A stretch of DNA of 64,000 nucleotides from an uncultured Ulvibacter sp. (GTDB taxonomy: Bacteria; Bacteroidota; Bacteroidia; Flavobacteriales; Flavobacteriaceae), in NCBI GenBank assembly GCA_938041335.1, contig CALIAF010000025.1, forward strand, positions 1 to 64,000, read 5' to 3'. The notes below the pieces were generated by a model. The model was not told the origin of the DNA. It did no database searches and saw only the letters and a list, made by a program, of their open reading frames with translations. Shown here piece by piece: positions 7,495 through 15,786 of the stretch; the stretch's first letter is position 1; each line of letters opens with the position of its first letter. Made by a program: the position numbers and the translations under genes.

Positions 7495-8640
7495 ATGAGC
7501 ACGAGTGATTTCCTTCCTAAAGAGTATTCAACCTTTCCAGAGAATGGCAGTATTTCATGTCAGTCCCCAAGTAATATAGCTTTGGTGAAATACTGGGGAA
7601 AATATGGAGAACAATTACCCCAGAATGCATCCATTAGTTTTACTTTATCACAATGTAGAACAGAAACAGCGCTGCATTTTAGAAAAATAAAACCTTCAGA
7701 TCACTTTAATTTTGAAGTGTATCTCAATGGAAATAGAGAAGCATCTTTTGAGCCTAAAATCAAGAAGTTCTTTGAGCGCATTGAGAGCTATATGCCTTTT
7801 TTAAAAGAATATGCATTTAGGATTGAAACTAAAAACACTTTTCCTCATAGTAGTGGCATTGCTAGCAGTGCTAGTGGGATGAGTGCATTGGCGGTATGTT
7901 TGGTTGCTCTTGAAGCAAAACTTTGTCACCCTGTGCCCTTTCGACAGGCTCAGGACAGGCTTGTCGAAGGGCAATTGCAAGACAAGGACTTCGACAGGCT
8001 CAGTCTGACAAAAGCGAATAAAAAAGCCTCCTTTCTAGCTCGCCTAGGCTCAGGTAGCGCAGCCCGAAGCCTTGAAGGACCCCTTGTTGTGTGGGGAGAA
8101 CATCCAGCAATTAAAGGGAGTAGCAATTTGTATGGAGTGAAGTACGAAGGTGCCATTCATGAAAATTTCAGAAATTATCAAGACACGATTTTACTTGTAG
8201 ACAAAGGGGAGAAGCAAGTGAGTAGTACCGTGGGTCACGATTTAATGAATGACAACCCCTATGCGACAGCTCGTTTTAAAACGGCCAATGACAATTTATC
8301 TTCTATAACAAAGGTTCTAGAAAATGGAAATTTTGAAGCTTTCATCTCATTGGTAGAAAGTGAAGCTTTGCAGCTACACGGCATGATGATGGCGAGTAAA
8401 CCGTATTTCATATTAATGAAACCCAATACGCTAGAGATTATAAATCGCATTTGGGCGTACAGAGCAATGACAGAAAGCAAGGTCTGTTTTACATTAGATG
8501 CTGGCGCAAATGTGCACGTCTTGTATCCAGAAAGTGAGAAAGAAACCGTGCAAGCATTTATTCAAAATGACCTTGCCGATTTCTGTAAAAACGGAGAGTA
8601 CATTCACGATGCTTGTGGCTTAGGAGCTTCTATTTTATAA
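7495..8640 (+). CDS. mvaD: Diphosphomevalonate decarboxylase
   Basis: A 381-aa GHMP-fold enzyme converting mevalonate diphosphate to isopentenyl diphosphate. Diagnostic segments: PSNIALVKYWGKYG (25-38), the phosphate loop PHSSGIASSASGMSA (117-131), LARLGSGSAARS (181-192, containing the conserved Ser and Arg) and TLDAGANVHVLYP near the C-terminus with the conserved Asp. Between about 144 and 175 there is an unusual insert, translated from a palindromic repeat and related sequence (PFRQAQDRLVEGQ and DFDRLSLT), in a linker that I recall as much shorter in relatives; the reading frame stays open. Mevalonate kinase follows at 10.1 kb. The 3' end overlaps a convergent gene by 11 bp. Confidence 0.94.
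   Translation: MSTSDFLPKEYSTFPENGSISCQSPSNIALVKYWGKYGEQLPQNASISFTLSQCRTETALHFRKIKPSDHFNFEVYLNGNREASFEPKIKKFFERIESYMPFLKEYAFRIETKNTFPHSSGIASSASGMSALAVCLVALEAKLCHPVPFRQAQDRLVEGQLQDKDFDRLSLTKANKKASFLARLGSGSAARSLEGPLVVWGEHPAIKGSSNLYGVKYEGAIHENFRNYQDTILLVDKGEKQVSSTVGHDLMNDNPYATARFKTANDNLSSITKVLENGNFEAFISLVESEALQLHGMMMASKPYFILMKPNTLEIINRIWAYRAMTESKVCFTLDAGANVHVLYPESEKETVQAFIQNDLADFCKNGEYIHDACGLGASIL
7936..7971. repeat. Palindromic element inside mvaD
   Basis: CCCTTTCGACA ... TTGTCGAAGGG forms an imperfect 36-nt hairpin. The word TTCGACAGGCTCAG occurs here and again at 7990-8003, 49 bp apart. It sits in frame within mvaD. The word family is typical of intergenic repeats in flavobacteria. Confidence 0.8.
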
Positions 8641-9979
8641 TCATCTTTTCTGTAGCTATTACTTTTCCTTCCGAAACAAGCTGGGCAAAATACATCCCGT
8701 CTGCTAAAGAGTCACGGTTAAAAGTCGTGTTTTCTGAGTCTATTGAAACCGTTCTTACTTTTTCTCCAGAGATGCTGTAGATGTTAAGCTGAGTTGATTG
8801 AAGTAAGCTTACATTTATTACTATTGTTGCTTCTTGGTTGATTGGATTAGGAGTAATGCTAAAGTTAAGGTCCTTGTATTCATCAAAACCGATAAGCTTT
8901 AAAGAATTCAGCTTTATTGCAAGTTCCACATCGTCACATTGAACTCCAAAAGTAGCTAGTAATCCTGTTCCATCATCGTAATCAAATTCACTAGGAAAAG
9001 AACAAGACTCAATAAAAAAACCAGTGGTTATTATTGAAAAAACATCTTCTAGATCACTATTTTCAAGAGATTGAACCGCAATCAAACCGGATAAAGCGCC
9101 CGTGCTAAAAGCATCTATTTTGTCGTGATTATCTGGACCTTCAATATCTAATAATAGCGTTCCGTCTTCTAATATAAATGTGTTTATAAAAGTTAATGTA
9201 CCAACTTCATCACCTCCAGGCGAAACGGTACCTTGATTAATAAAAGAAGAAGTGATATCAAAAACACCCGTACCAGATAGAATTCCAGTGCTAGTATTAT
9301 GTAAAGATGCCTGCGGAGATAAGAATAGTAACTGGTTATCTTCTTTAACGTCTAGAATGTTGTTATTCACTACATCTAATATCATGTAAAAATTTCCGAA
9401 GTCACCATTTTCTGTGTATTTTCTTATGATACCATCGTTAATTAATGTTGCTACGGCACCGTTTTGCCTAGATAAGGCACCATTTGCAAGAATGTCCATA
9501 ACACCACCACTCATATTGTTTATGACGACGGTTCCAGAAAGATTAATGGTATTGCTGTCAACAAACTCCATCTGACTGTTATTGTTTAAAACGATAGTAG
9601 TTAAAGTCTTTATTTGGTTGCTCAAAAAACGAATAGTTCCGTTATTATTGAGTGTGCTAGCACTTAAGTTCCCTTTCTCGTAATTTAATAGCGCTACACT
9701 TTCAATGCCGAAAGTTTCAGTAACCGAAATATTTGCTTTTAGATTTAAAGTGCCAGATCCTGTTAAAGAAAGTGTTTGTGCCGCGGCAGAACTGGTGACA
9801 TCTACTTCAAAACCATCAGGTATTAAAACATCACTGGCGTTTGTAGGTACTGAGTTTGCACTCCAGTTGGCGGCCGTATGCCAACTTGTAGAGCCGCCTA
9901 CTCCTGTAAAAGTGTGAGTTTGGGCAATTAGAGGTATAACAAATAAGGCCAATAAAACGGTGTAGAAAATTTTCATCAC
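8630..9979 (-). CDS. Secreted repeat protein with T9SS type A sorting domain
   Basis: A 449-aa protein with a signal peptide (residues 1-19, ending LIAQ). Residues about 20-340 form short Asn/Gly/Leu-rich repeats of the kind seen in right-handed beta-helix, autotransporter-like or adhesin repeats (for example GSGTLNLKANISV, LNNNGTIRF, LIND). The C-terminal about 75 residues (LNFSITPNPINQEATI ... MYFAQLVSEGKVIATEKMIIK) are a T9SS sorting domain. Likely a surface-exposed or released structural protein; no catalytic motif seen. Convergent with mvaD, overlapping it by 11 bp. Start ATG at 9979. Confidence 0.87.
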   Translation of the reverse strand: MMKIFYTVLLALFVIPLIAQTHTFTGVGGSTSWHTAANWSANSVPTNASDVLIPDGFEVDVTSSAAAQTLSLTGSGTLNLKANISVTETFGIESVALLNYEKGNLSASTLNNNGTIRFLSNQIKTLTTIVLNNNSQMEFVDSNTINLSGTVVINNMSGGVMDILANGALSRQNGAVATLINDGIIRKYTENGDFGNFYMILDVVNNNILDVKEDNQLLFLSPQASLHNTSTGILSGTGVFDITSSFINQGTVSPGGDEVGTLTFINTFILEDGTLLLDIEGPDNHDKIDAFSTGALSGLIAVQSLENSDLEDVFSIITTGFFIESCSFPSEFDYDDGTGLLATFGVQCDDVELAIKLNSLKLIGFDEYKDLNFSITPNPINQEATIVINVSLLQSTQLNIYSISGEKVRTVSIDSENTTFNRDSLADGMYFAQLVSEGKVIATEKMIIK

Positions 9980-10097
9980 GATTATTTTACTCTAAGATAC
10001 AATTTATGAGCGATTTAACAATAATTGTATGGGTTTTAAGGTGTTCACATTTCAGAAATAAGCTACCTTTGTAGGAGATACGGAACAGTTTAACTGT

Positions 10098-10105
10098 TAA
10101 ATTTG
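10098..10105 (+). promoter_or_regulatory. Candidate -7 box for mevalonate kinase
   Basis: TAAATTTG fits TAnnTTTG, 30 nt before the ATG. A second candidate, TACCTTTG, lies at 10064-10071; neither has a clear -33 partner. Confidence 0.4.
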
Positions 10106-10135
10106 TATCTTTAGTTTTTAAACCATTGTACGAGT

Positions 10136-11074
10136 ATGCGCGGCCCTCTTTTTTATTCTAAAATATTATTATTTGGCGAGTACGGGATCATCAAAGATTC
10201 TAAAGGACTTTCAATACCTTATAATTTTTATAATGGAGCGCTAAAAATTGACGAGCACCACACCGTAGCAACCACAAAATCTAACCAGAGTTTAAAGCGT
10301 TTTGTCACTTATTTAGCAAAGCTTCAAGATGAGCAACCTACCTTGGTTACTTTTGAGATGGAAGATTTGCAAAAGGATGTGGCAGATGGGTTGTACTTTG
10401 ATAGTAGCATTCCGCAAGGATATGGAGTAGGAAGCAGTGGAGCTCTTGTTGCCGCTATTTATGATAAATACGCAACAGATAAAATAACGGTACTTGAAAA
10501 TTTAACTCGCGAAAAATTATTAGAATTAAAAACCATTTTTGCCGCAATGGAAAGCTTTTTTCACGGGAAGTCTTCAGGTTTAGATCCTTTAAATTCTTAT
10601 TTAAGCTTGCCTATTTTAATAAACAGCACAACAGATATTGAAAGTGCAGATATCCCTTCTCAAACCTTAAACGGTAAAGGAGCAGTGTTTCTATTAGATA
10701 GTGGTATTATTGGCGAAACAGCGCCTATGGTCAACATTTTTATGGAAAAAATGAAGCAAGATGGCTTTCGTACGATGCTAAAAGATCAGTTTATTAAACA
10801 TACCGATGATTGCGTGCACGATTTCTTAAAAGGAGACGTAAAATCCCTTTTTGGTAATGTAAAAGAATTGAGTAAAGTGGTACTTGACAACTTTAAGCCT
10901 ATGATCCCTGCAGCGTTTTTAACACTCTGGAAAAAAGGGATTGACACGAACGCATACTACTTAAAATTATGTGGCTCTGGTGGCGGTGGCTATATGCTCG
11001 GTTTTACGGAAGACATTGACCAGGCACGAAAAGCACTTGACGGTCACAAGCTTGAAGTGGTCTATAATTTCTAG
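10136..11074 (+). CDS. mvk: Mevalonate kinase-type GHMP kinase
   Basis: A 312-aa GHMP kinase phosphorylating mevalonate (inferred from family and context). It has the N-terminal substrate motif KILLFGEYGII (9-19), the ATP loop SIPQGYGVGSSGALVAA (91-107), HGKSSGLDP (143-151) holding the catalytic Asp, and the C-terminal glycine motif LCGSGGGGYMLGF. Length is normal for bacterial mevalonate kinases. The prenyltransferase gene follows after 19 bp, so the two likely form an operon. The other GHMP kinase, at 34.2 kb, is the candidate for the phosphomevalonate step, although the roles of the two could in principle be swapped. Confidence 0.88.
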   Translation: MRGPLFYSKILLFGEYGIIKDSKGLSIPYNFYNGALKIDEHHTVATTKSNQSLKRFVTYLAKLQDEQPTLVTFEMEDLQKDVADGLYFDSSIPQGYGVGSSGALVAAIYDKYATDKITVLENLTREKLLELKTIFAAMESFFHGKSSGLDPLNSYLSLPILINSTTDIESADIPSQTLNGKGAVFLLDSGIIGETAPMVNIFMEKMKQDGFRTMLKDQFIKHTDDCVHDFLKGDVKSLFGNVKELSKVVLDNFKPMIPAAFLTLWKKGIDTNAYYLKLCGSGGGGYMLGFTEDIDQARKALDGHKLEVVYNF

Positions 11075-11093
11075 CATTTAACATTCTTATTTT

Positions 11094-11999
11094 ATGTTTA
11101 GCCGAAAACAAAAACACCTCTTGTTAAAGTTTTTCAGCTTATTCTCTGTAGTGCGTGGCTACAACATACTCATCATTGGCCTAGCACAATACTTAACCTC
11201 TATTTATATCCTTGCTCCAGACTTACCGTTGCGGCAAGTAATCTTTGACCCTAACCTACTTTGCCTTGTTTTATCGAGTGCGGCGGCCATTGCTGGCGGG
11301 TATATCATCAATAACTTTTATGACAGTGAGAAGGATTTAATAAACCGGCCTAATAAAACGATGCTAGACCGGATTGTAAGTCAGCAAACCAAATTGTCTG
11401 GTTACTTTATACTTAATTTAATTTCGGTGGTATTTGCGAGTTATGTGAGTTTTAGGGCGGTGGCGTTTTTCTCCATTTATATTTTTATGATTTGGTTTTA
11501 CTCTCATAAATTAAAGAAGTATCCTTTTGTGGGTAATCTGGTGGCAGCCATCCTTGCCGTTATTCCATTCTTTGCTGTCTTTATTTATTACCGAAATTTT
11601 AACGAAGTCATATTTGTGCACGCCACATTTCTATTTCTGCTCATCTCGATGCGCGAGCTTACAAAAGATCTAGAGAATATTACAGGAGATTTGGCTCAAA
11701 ACTACAGAACAATCCCTGTGGTCTATGGAGCAAAAGTGTCTAAACAAATGCTCACAGCTTTAAGTATAGCTACCCTCGTTCCAGTTGCATTGCTCTTAAC
11801 ACGCTATGAGATGGGGTATATGTATATCTACTTTTTGGGTAGTATTCTTGCCTTGATTGTCTTTAACATGATTCTCTGGAAATCTTCAAGAAAACTACAT
11901 TACATTATTTTACACACCATCCTTAAACTAATCATCGTCGTGGGTGTTTTTAGTATTGTATTGCTGAATGTAAACTTGGTGCTGAGTCGAGTTTTATAA
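11094..11999 (+). CDS. UbiA-family prenyltransferase (GGGP geranylgeranyltransferase-like)
   Basis: A 301-aa integral membrane prenyltransferase with about eight or nine transmembrane helices. The two Asp-rich motifs that bind Mg-diphosphate are visible: NNFYDSEKDLINRPNK (D77, D81) and RELTKDLENITGD (D192, D199). These forms resemble the archaeal geranylgeranylglycerol-phosphate geranylgeranyltransferase branch of UbiA. The gene follows mevalonate kinase by 19 bp, which supports use of an isoprenoid diphosphate. A role in ether lipid, quinone or another prenylated lipid is possible; the acceptor cannot be read from sequence. Confidence 0.85.
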   Translation: MFSRKQKHLLLKFFSLFSVVRGYNILIIGLAQYLTSIYILAPDLPLRQVIFDPNLLCLVLSSAAAIAGGYIINNFYDSEKDLINRPNKTMLDRIVSQQTKLSGYFILNLISVVFASYVSFRAVAFFSIYIFMIWFYSHKLKKYPFVGNLVAAILAVIPFFAVFIYYRNFNEVIFVHATFLFLLISMRELTKDLENITGDLAQNYRTIPVVYGAKVSKQMLTALSIATLVPVALLLTRYEMGYMYIYFLGSILALIVFNMILWKSSRKLHYIILHTILKLIIVVGVFSIVLLNVNLVLSRVL

Positions 12000-12082
12000 T
12001 TCGTATTGTAGGCCTCGGCAAAGCCGTTTGATTGTTTTTTCGGTTTAGACTAAATTACAATAAAAGTTTGAACTTCTAGCGA

Positions 12083-12118
12083 GCCAGAACAAGCAACGTG
12101 CGGTATGTGTTGTTGTGG
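12083..12118. repeat. Imperfect inverted repeat between convergent genes
   Basis: AGCC-AGAACAAGCAAC is mirrored by GTTGTTGTGGGCT about 10 nt on. It lies between the convergent prenyltransferase and Kelch genes and may act as a bidirectional terminator, though no T run follows. Confidence 0.35.
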
Positions 12119-12127
12119 GCTGAAATT

Positions 12128-13312
12128 TTATTTTCCTTTTATTATTTTATCAATTACTTTTTGGCCAGAGTTTAGGTCTATGATTTCAATAAGATAAATA
12201 CCAAGCGGTAAGGTTTGAATTTCAATTTCAGACTTATTTGTTGTGCTGACAATTAAACTTCCATTTAAGTCGTAAAGATTCGCATCGTAATTTAGACTTT
12301 CTGGAGCATCAATGTTGATAATATCTATTGCCGGATTTGGATAAATACTAATAGTTGAATTTGTTAATTCATGAGTCGATAAAACCTGATTCAAATCATA
12401 TTTATAAACCTCTGAGACATATTGCCCAAAACTAGTACCATTTATGATATAAACCTCTCCGTCAATAATGAAAGAAGAAGGAGCCCAACGAGATCCCTCA
12501 GGGTGAGGAGGTAATTCATCCCAAGTGTCTGTTACAGGGTCATAAGCCCAAAATTCTCCTGTATTCATAGAGTTGTGGTTATCTCCGTCACCACTTAGTA
12601 CATAGCCTAAACCATCATAGGAAAATTGTGTCCCCGCCACTCGAGCTTCTGCAGGTAATGCTGCTACTTGAGTCCAGGTTTCCCCAGCAATGTCGTAACG
12701 AAACCAATTATTATAGATACTATTGCCATGACCGAAGCCCGTATAAACGTAATCACCAATGCCAAATTGATACGGATGATGTCTCGCTAGTGAAGGTAAA
12801 TCATCCTTTTGAGACCAAGTGTTTAATGCGATATCATACTCCCACCAATCTTTCAAATTCCCTGATGCACTACCTCCTAATCCTACAAATACTTTCCCAT
12901 TATGCGCTATCATAGCCGGATGCGTTCTTTCTGCGCACGGACAAGGGGCCAATTCTGTCCAACTCATATCCAAAGGGTCAAATACCCATAAATCATTTAA
13001 TCGTGATACGCCATCATTACCAAATCCAAAGTATGCTTTACCATCCCAAGTATCACCAATCGCAAAACCACGAGCCGCGCCCGGAAAAGGGGTAAGCGCT
13101 GTCCAAGAATCGGTTACAGGATTGTACTGATAAAAATCATCTCGTACTCCCGAATTCGCATTACCAGCGACCATGTAGCCCACGTCGTCAAAACTAAAAG
13201 CAAAAGAGTGATGCGTTTGGTTAAAAGCGTTAGGTAAAGAAGCTACTTGTACCCAATCTTGCGCTTGTGTCTGGAAACACACGAATAGTAAAAAAATATA
13301 AACTAATTTCAT
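12128..13312 (-). CDS. Kelch-repeat secreted protein with T9SS sorting domain
   Basis: A 394-aa exported protein with a signal peptide (residues 1-18, ending QTQAQ). About five Kelch repeats between residues 20 and 310 form a beta-propeller; each has the GY/GF ... YDxxTxxW pattern, for example YNPVTDSWTALTPFP and YDPVTDTWDELPPHP. The last about 75 residues (STISIYPNPAIDIINI ... GIYLIEIIDLNSGQKVIDKIIK) are a T9SS sorting domain. Propellers of this kind usually bind glycans or proteins; a sialic-acid-mutarotase-like role is conceivable but not supported by a specific motif. A stand-alone gene in a region rich in small palindromes. Confidence 0.9.
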   Translation of the reverse strand: MKLVYIFLLFVCFQTQAQDWVQVASLPNAFNQTHHSFAFSFDDVGYMVAGNANSGVRDDFYQYNPVTDSWTALTPFPGAARGFAIGDTWDGKAYFGFGNDGVSRLNDLWVFDPLDMSWTELAPCPCAERTHPAMIAHNGKVFVGLGGSASGNLKDWWEYDIALNTWSQKDDLPSLARHHPYQFGIGDYVYTGFGHGNSIYNNWFRYDIAGETWTQVAALPAEARVAGTQFSYDGLGYVLSGDGDNHNSMNTGEFWAYDPVTDTWDELPPHPEGSRWAPSSFIIDGEVYIINGTSFGQYVSEVYKYDLNQVLSTHELTNSTISIYPNPAIDIINIDAPESLNYDANLYDLNGSLIVSTTNKSEIEIQTLPLGIYLIEIIDLNSGQKVIDKIIKGK

Positions 13313-13736
13313 GATAAAGTGGTTTGTTAATGAATAATTATTTACACAGGCAGTCCCGTAATACGGCTTCCGAATGGTTGCAAATAAACGAAATAATGTT
13401 GTGGAAGCAATAGAAACAAGGCTTATTTTCTAATGCGATAAGTTATTAGTTGCTAGCAAAAGAAAGACAAGATGTTTGTAATGATCTTTCTAGTTTTTAT
13501 TGTCCAACGTTTTTGCCTATGATCCCTGCGGAAAAAGAAAGGCGATAGCCTTCCGGTCGCGCACGAGCTAATTTTTACAAATTTCGATTATTAATTTTTT
13601 TTTTGCAATAAGTCGAATTTGTTAAAATTAGGCGGTCTCACAGATATACCTCAACTTTTAATTAAGTACAAACTCCCGCATTGCTTAAATGCGTTATTGT
13701 AATTAGTTTATTCATTTTAGCAACTCCACTTCGTTT
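13313..13736. other. Intergenic region without a recognisable gene
   Basis: A 424-bp gap. It holds a small palindrome AAGGCgataGCCTT at 13539-13552 in a locally GC-rich patch, a T9 run near 13593, and otherwise AT-rich sequence. No open frame with family features was seen on either strand. It may contain the promoter of the Kelch gene near its left end and debris of an older element. Confidence 0.5.
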
Positions 13737-14165
13737 TTAGATTCTTATTTGGTGGGCTATAAATAAGCAACCTAATATGATAGCTATGTTTATACCAGCT
13801 CTCACTAGCCATGGAAATTTTGAGTAATCAATTTTCGCATAGTCACTTAAAATCACACCAAGACCCATAAATAAAAACCATGGAGTTAGGAGTAGGACAA
13901 ATTTCCATTTTAATAACATGATAGCCACGTCATGGATAAATCCACAGATGACAAAAGTGATTATCAGCGATAATGCTTGGGGTAAGATGAGTTTAAGCGG
14001 TTTGAATATATATTTCCCCAGATAGAACCCCCAGATTGGATTCCAGTATTGCCAAAATATCGAAAATTTTCCCGCTCCCAGAGAACGACTCAACATATTA
14101 CGAAGTGAATCGCTGTTACCCAAAGGCACACCATTTCTTCTTTTTACGTAGTCAGATAAATTCAA
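13737..14165 (-). CDS. Short MBOAT-like membrane protein
   Basis: A 142-aa integral membrane protein with three or four hydrophobic helices. The segment FWQYWNPIWGFYLGKYIF (about 37-54) and the later ITFVICGFIHDVA (about 69-81), with a His in the place of the conserved MBOAT His, resemble part of the membrane-bound O-acyltransferase core. At 142 residues it is far shorter than full MBOATs (usually over 400), but similar short stand-alone proteins exist in marine bacteria as I recall, so it is probably not simply a truncated gene. Substrate unknown. ATG start at 14165. Confidence 0.7.
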   Translation of the reverse strand: MNLSDYVKRRNGVPLGNSDSLRNMLSRSLGAGKFSIFWQYWNPIWGFYLGKYIFKPLKLILPQALSLIITFVICGFIHDVAIMLLKWKFVLLLTPWFLFMGLGVILSDYAKIDYSKFPWLVRAGINIAIILGCLFIAHQIRI

Positions 14166-14268
14166 ATTAACAGTTTATATATTCTGCACTTTAATTAATT
14201 ACAACAATAGATAAGACAAAAGTATTCCGTCCAAGCCTAAAGATACTAAAAAAACCACCTCATAAAAA

Positions 14269-14292
14269 AACCCCAACCAAAAGGTCAGGGTT
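14269..14292 (-). terminator. Terminator of the acyl-CoA dehydrogenase gene
   Basis: Interrupted stem AACCC ... ACC/GGT ... GGGTT with an AAAA loop, ending in a T run on the minus strand, about 28 nt past the stop. Confidence 0.65.
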
Positions 14293-14319
14293 CAACTATT
14301 TAAAATTTCCGAAGTAGAA

Positions 14320-15462
14320 TTAATCTCTCAATAATCCTCTACTAATCACAATCTTCTGTACCTCACTAGTACCTTCATAAATCTGTGTAATCTTAGCGTC
14401 ACGCATCATACGCTCTACGTGGTATTCTTTTACAAAACCATTACCACCGTGCACTTGTACCGCCTCTACGGTAACTTCCATCGCTACTTTACTGGCTTTT
14501 AGTTTTGCCATCGCACTACTCATATCATAGTTGATGCCATTGTCTTTTTCCCAAGCAGATTTCATCACAAGGTGACGCGCTGCTTCTATCTCTAAGTGCA
14601 TATCTGCCAGTTTAAAAGCAATCGCTTGGTGGTTGCAAATTTCTGTGCCAAACGCCTTTCTAATTTTAGAATAGTCACGGGCCATCTCATAAGCTCCTTG
14701 TGCTATACCTAGCGCCTGTGCGGCAATACCGATACGACCGCCAGAAAGTGTTTTCATTGCAAATTTAAAACCAAACCCGTCTTCACCTATTCTATTTTCC
14801 TTAGGCACTTTAACGTCGTTAAAGTTTAAGGTATGCGTATCGCTTCCTCTAATTCCTAGTTTGTCTTCTTTAGGTCCTACCTCAAAACCTTCCCAGGTTT
14901 TCTCAACAATAAAAGCATTGATGCCCTTATGTCCTTTTTCTTTGTCTGTTTGTGCTATTACTAAATAGTAATCTGCAGTACCCCCATTGGTAATCCAGTT
15001 TTTAGTACCGTTTAATAGATAATGGTCACCCATATCTATTGCTGTAGTACGTTGCGATGTAGCATCACTACCTGCTTCTGGCTCACTTAGGCAAAAGGCT
15101 CCTATAGATTGACCTGTTGCAAGCTTGGTTAAGTATTTTTGTTTTTGTGCTTCGTTTCCGTACGCTTCAAGACCGTAACAAACTAATGAGTTGTTTACAG
15201 AAACTATTACAGAAGCAGAGGCATCTACCTTACTCAACTCTTCCATCACGATTACATAAGAAATCGCATCCATACCGCTTCCGCCATATTTAGGGTCTAC
15301 CATCAAACCCAAAAAGCCCAGCTCTGCCATCTTCTTCACTTGCTCTGCAGGGAATTCTTGCTTGTTATCACGCTCTACAACGCCAGGTAGTAATTCTGTT
15401 CTAGCAAAATCACGAGCGGCATCGCGTATCATTAAATGTTCTTCAGATAGGTTAAAATCCAT
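14320..15462 (-). CDS. Acyl-CoA dehydrogenase
   Basis: A 380-aa FAD enzyme introducing the alpha,beta double bond into an acyl-CoA (beta-oxidation or branched-chain amino-acid breakdown). It shows the N-terminal helical domain, AFCLSEPEAGSDA (about 128-140) for FAD and substrate binding, WITNGG (about 157-162), RKAFG, VQVHGGNGF and the catalytic base E363 in IYEGTSEVQ near the C-terminus. Length and order match short-chain or butyryl-CoA-type dehydrogenases; chain-length preference is not readable. Transcribed alone, with a terminator and a near-consensus -7 box. Confidence 0.93.
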   Translation of the reverse strand: MDFNLSEEHLMIRDAARDFARTELLPGVVERDNKQEFPAEQVKKMAELGFLGLMVDPKYGGSGMDAISYVIVMEELSKVDASASVIVSVNNSLVCYGLEAYGNEAQKQKYLTKLATGQSIGAFCLSEPEAGSDATSQRTTAIDMGDHYLLNGTKNWITNGGTADYYLVIAQTDKEKGHKGINAFIVEKTWEGFEVGPKEDKLGIRGSDTHTLNFNDVKVPKENRIGEDGFGFKFAMKTLSGGRIGIAAQALGIAQGAYEMARDYSKIRKAFGTEICNHQAIAFKLADMHLEIEAARHLVMKSAWEKDNGINYDMSSAMAKLKASKVAMEVTVEAVQVHGGNGFVKEYHVERMMRDAKITQIYEGTSEVQKIVISRGLLRD

Positions 15463-15487
15463 GGTATATTGTTATTTTTTGAGATTG

Positions 15488-15495
15488 CAAAGATA
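15488..15495 (-). promoter_or_regulatory. -7 box of the acyl-CoA dehydrogenase gene
   Basis: Minus strand TATCTTTG, with CTTG 20 nt further upstream as an approximate -33 element; 26 nt before the ATG. Confidence 0.6.
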
Positions 15496-15596
15496 GTTTT
15501 TAAAACGATAATTTTCAAGATGGTTTTTCTTAAAAAGAGTTAAGATTTTTTTACTTCGGAAAAGTCAATTCTGTTGGAGTTTTGGTCTAGGGCTGG

Positions 15597-15719
15597 ACGG
15601 TTTGACCCACGACCGTCCGCTTAGGGCGGACTGCACGAAACAAGACCAATGTTTTGAATACCTGCGCTTTTGTCTTGAGTCTTGTAATGAGCGAAGCGAA
15701 TGATCTTGGGTCAAACCGT
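15597..15719. repeat. Small element bounded by 13-bp inverted repeats
   Basis: ACGGTTTGACCCA at 15597-15609 and its exact reverse complement at 15707-15719 bracket 97 bp that contains the GC palindrome GTCCGC/GCGGAC (15615-15631). The arrangement resembles a miniature inverted-repeat element. An apparent upstream ATG for anmK at 15700 lies inside it. Confidence 0.6.
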
Positions 15720-15786
15720 ACTACTCAAGAGTAATGTAAAATCAAACCTCCCTTTTCACTACCTTTATCACCCAAAACACACTTTT

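Noticed and set aside
7936-8010. Frameshift or pseudogene in mvaD
   Set aside because: The palindromic insert keeps the frame and all catalytic motifs follow it, so the gene appears intact.
12083-12118. Integron attC-like site
   Set aside because: The inverted repeat has a GTTGTGGGC end but not the GTTRRRY core; no integrase or cassette is nearby.
15700-15786. Upstream ATG extending AnmK by 29 residues
   Set aside because: The extension is encoded in the inverted-repeat element and has no relation to AnmK, which begins at the KKTNYHVLGIMSGTSLDG region.
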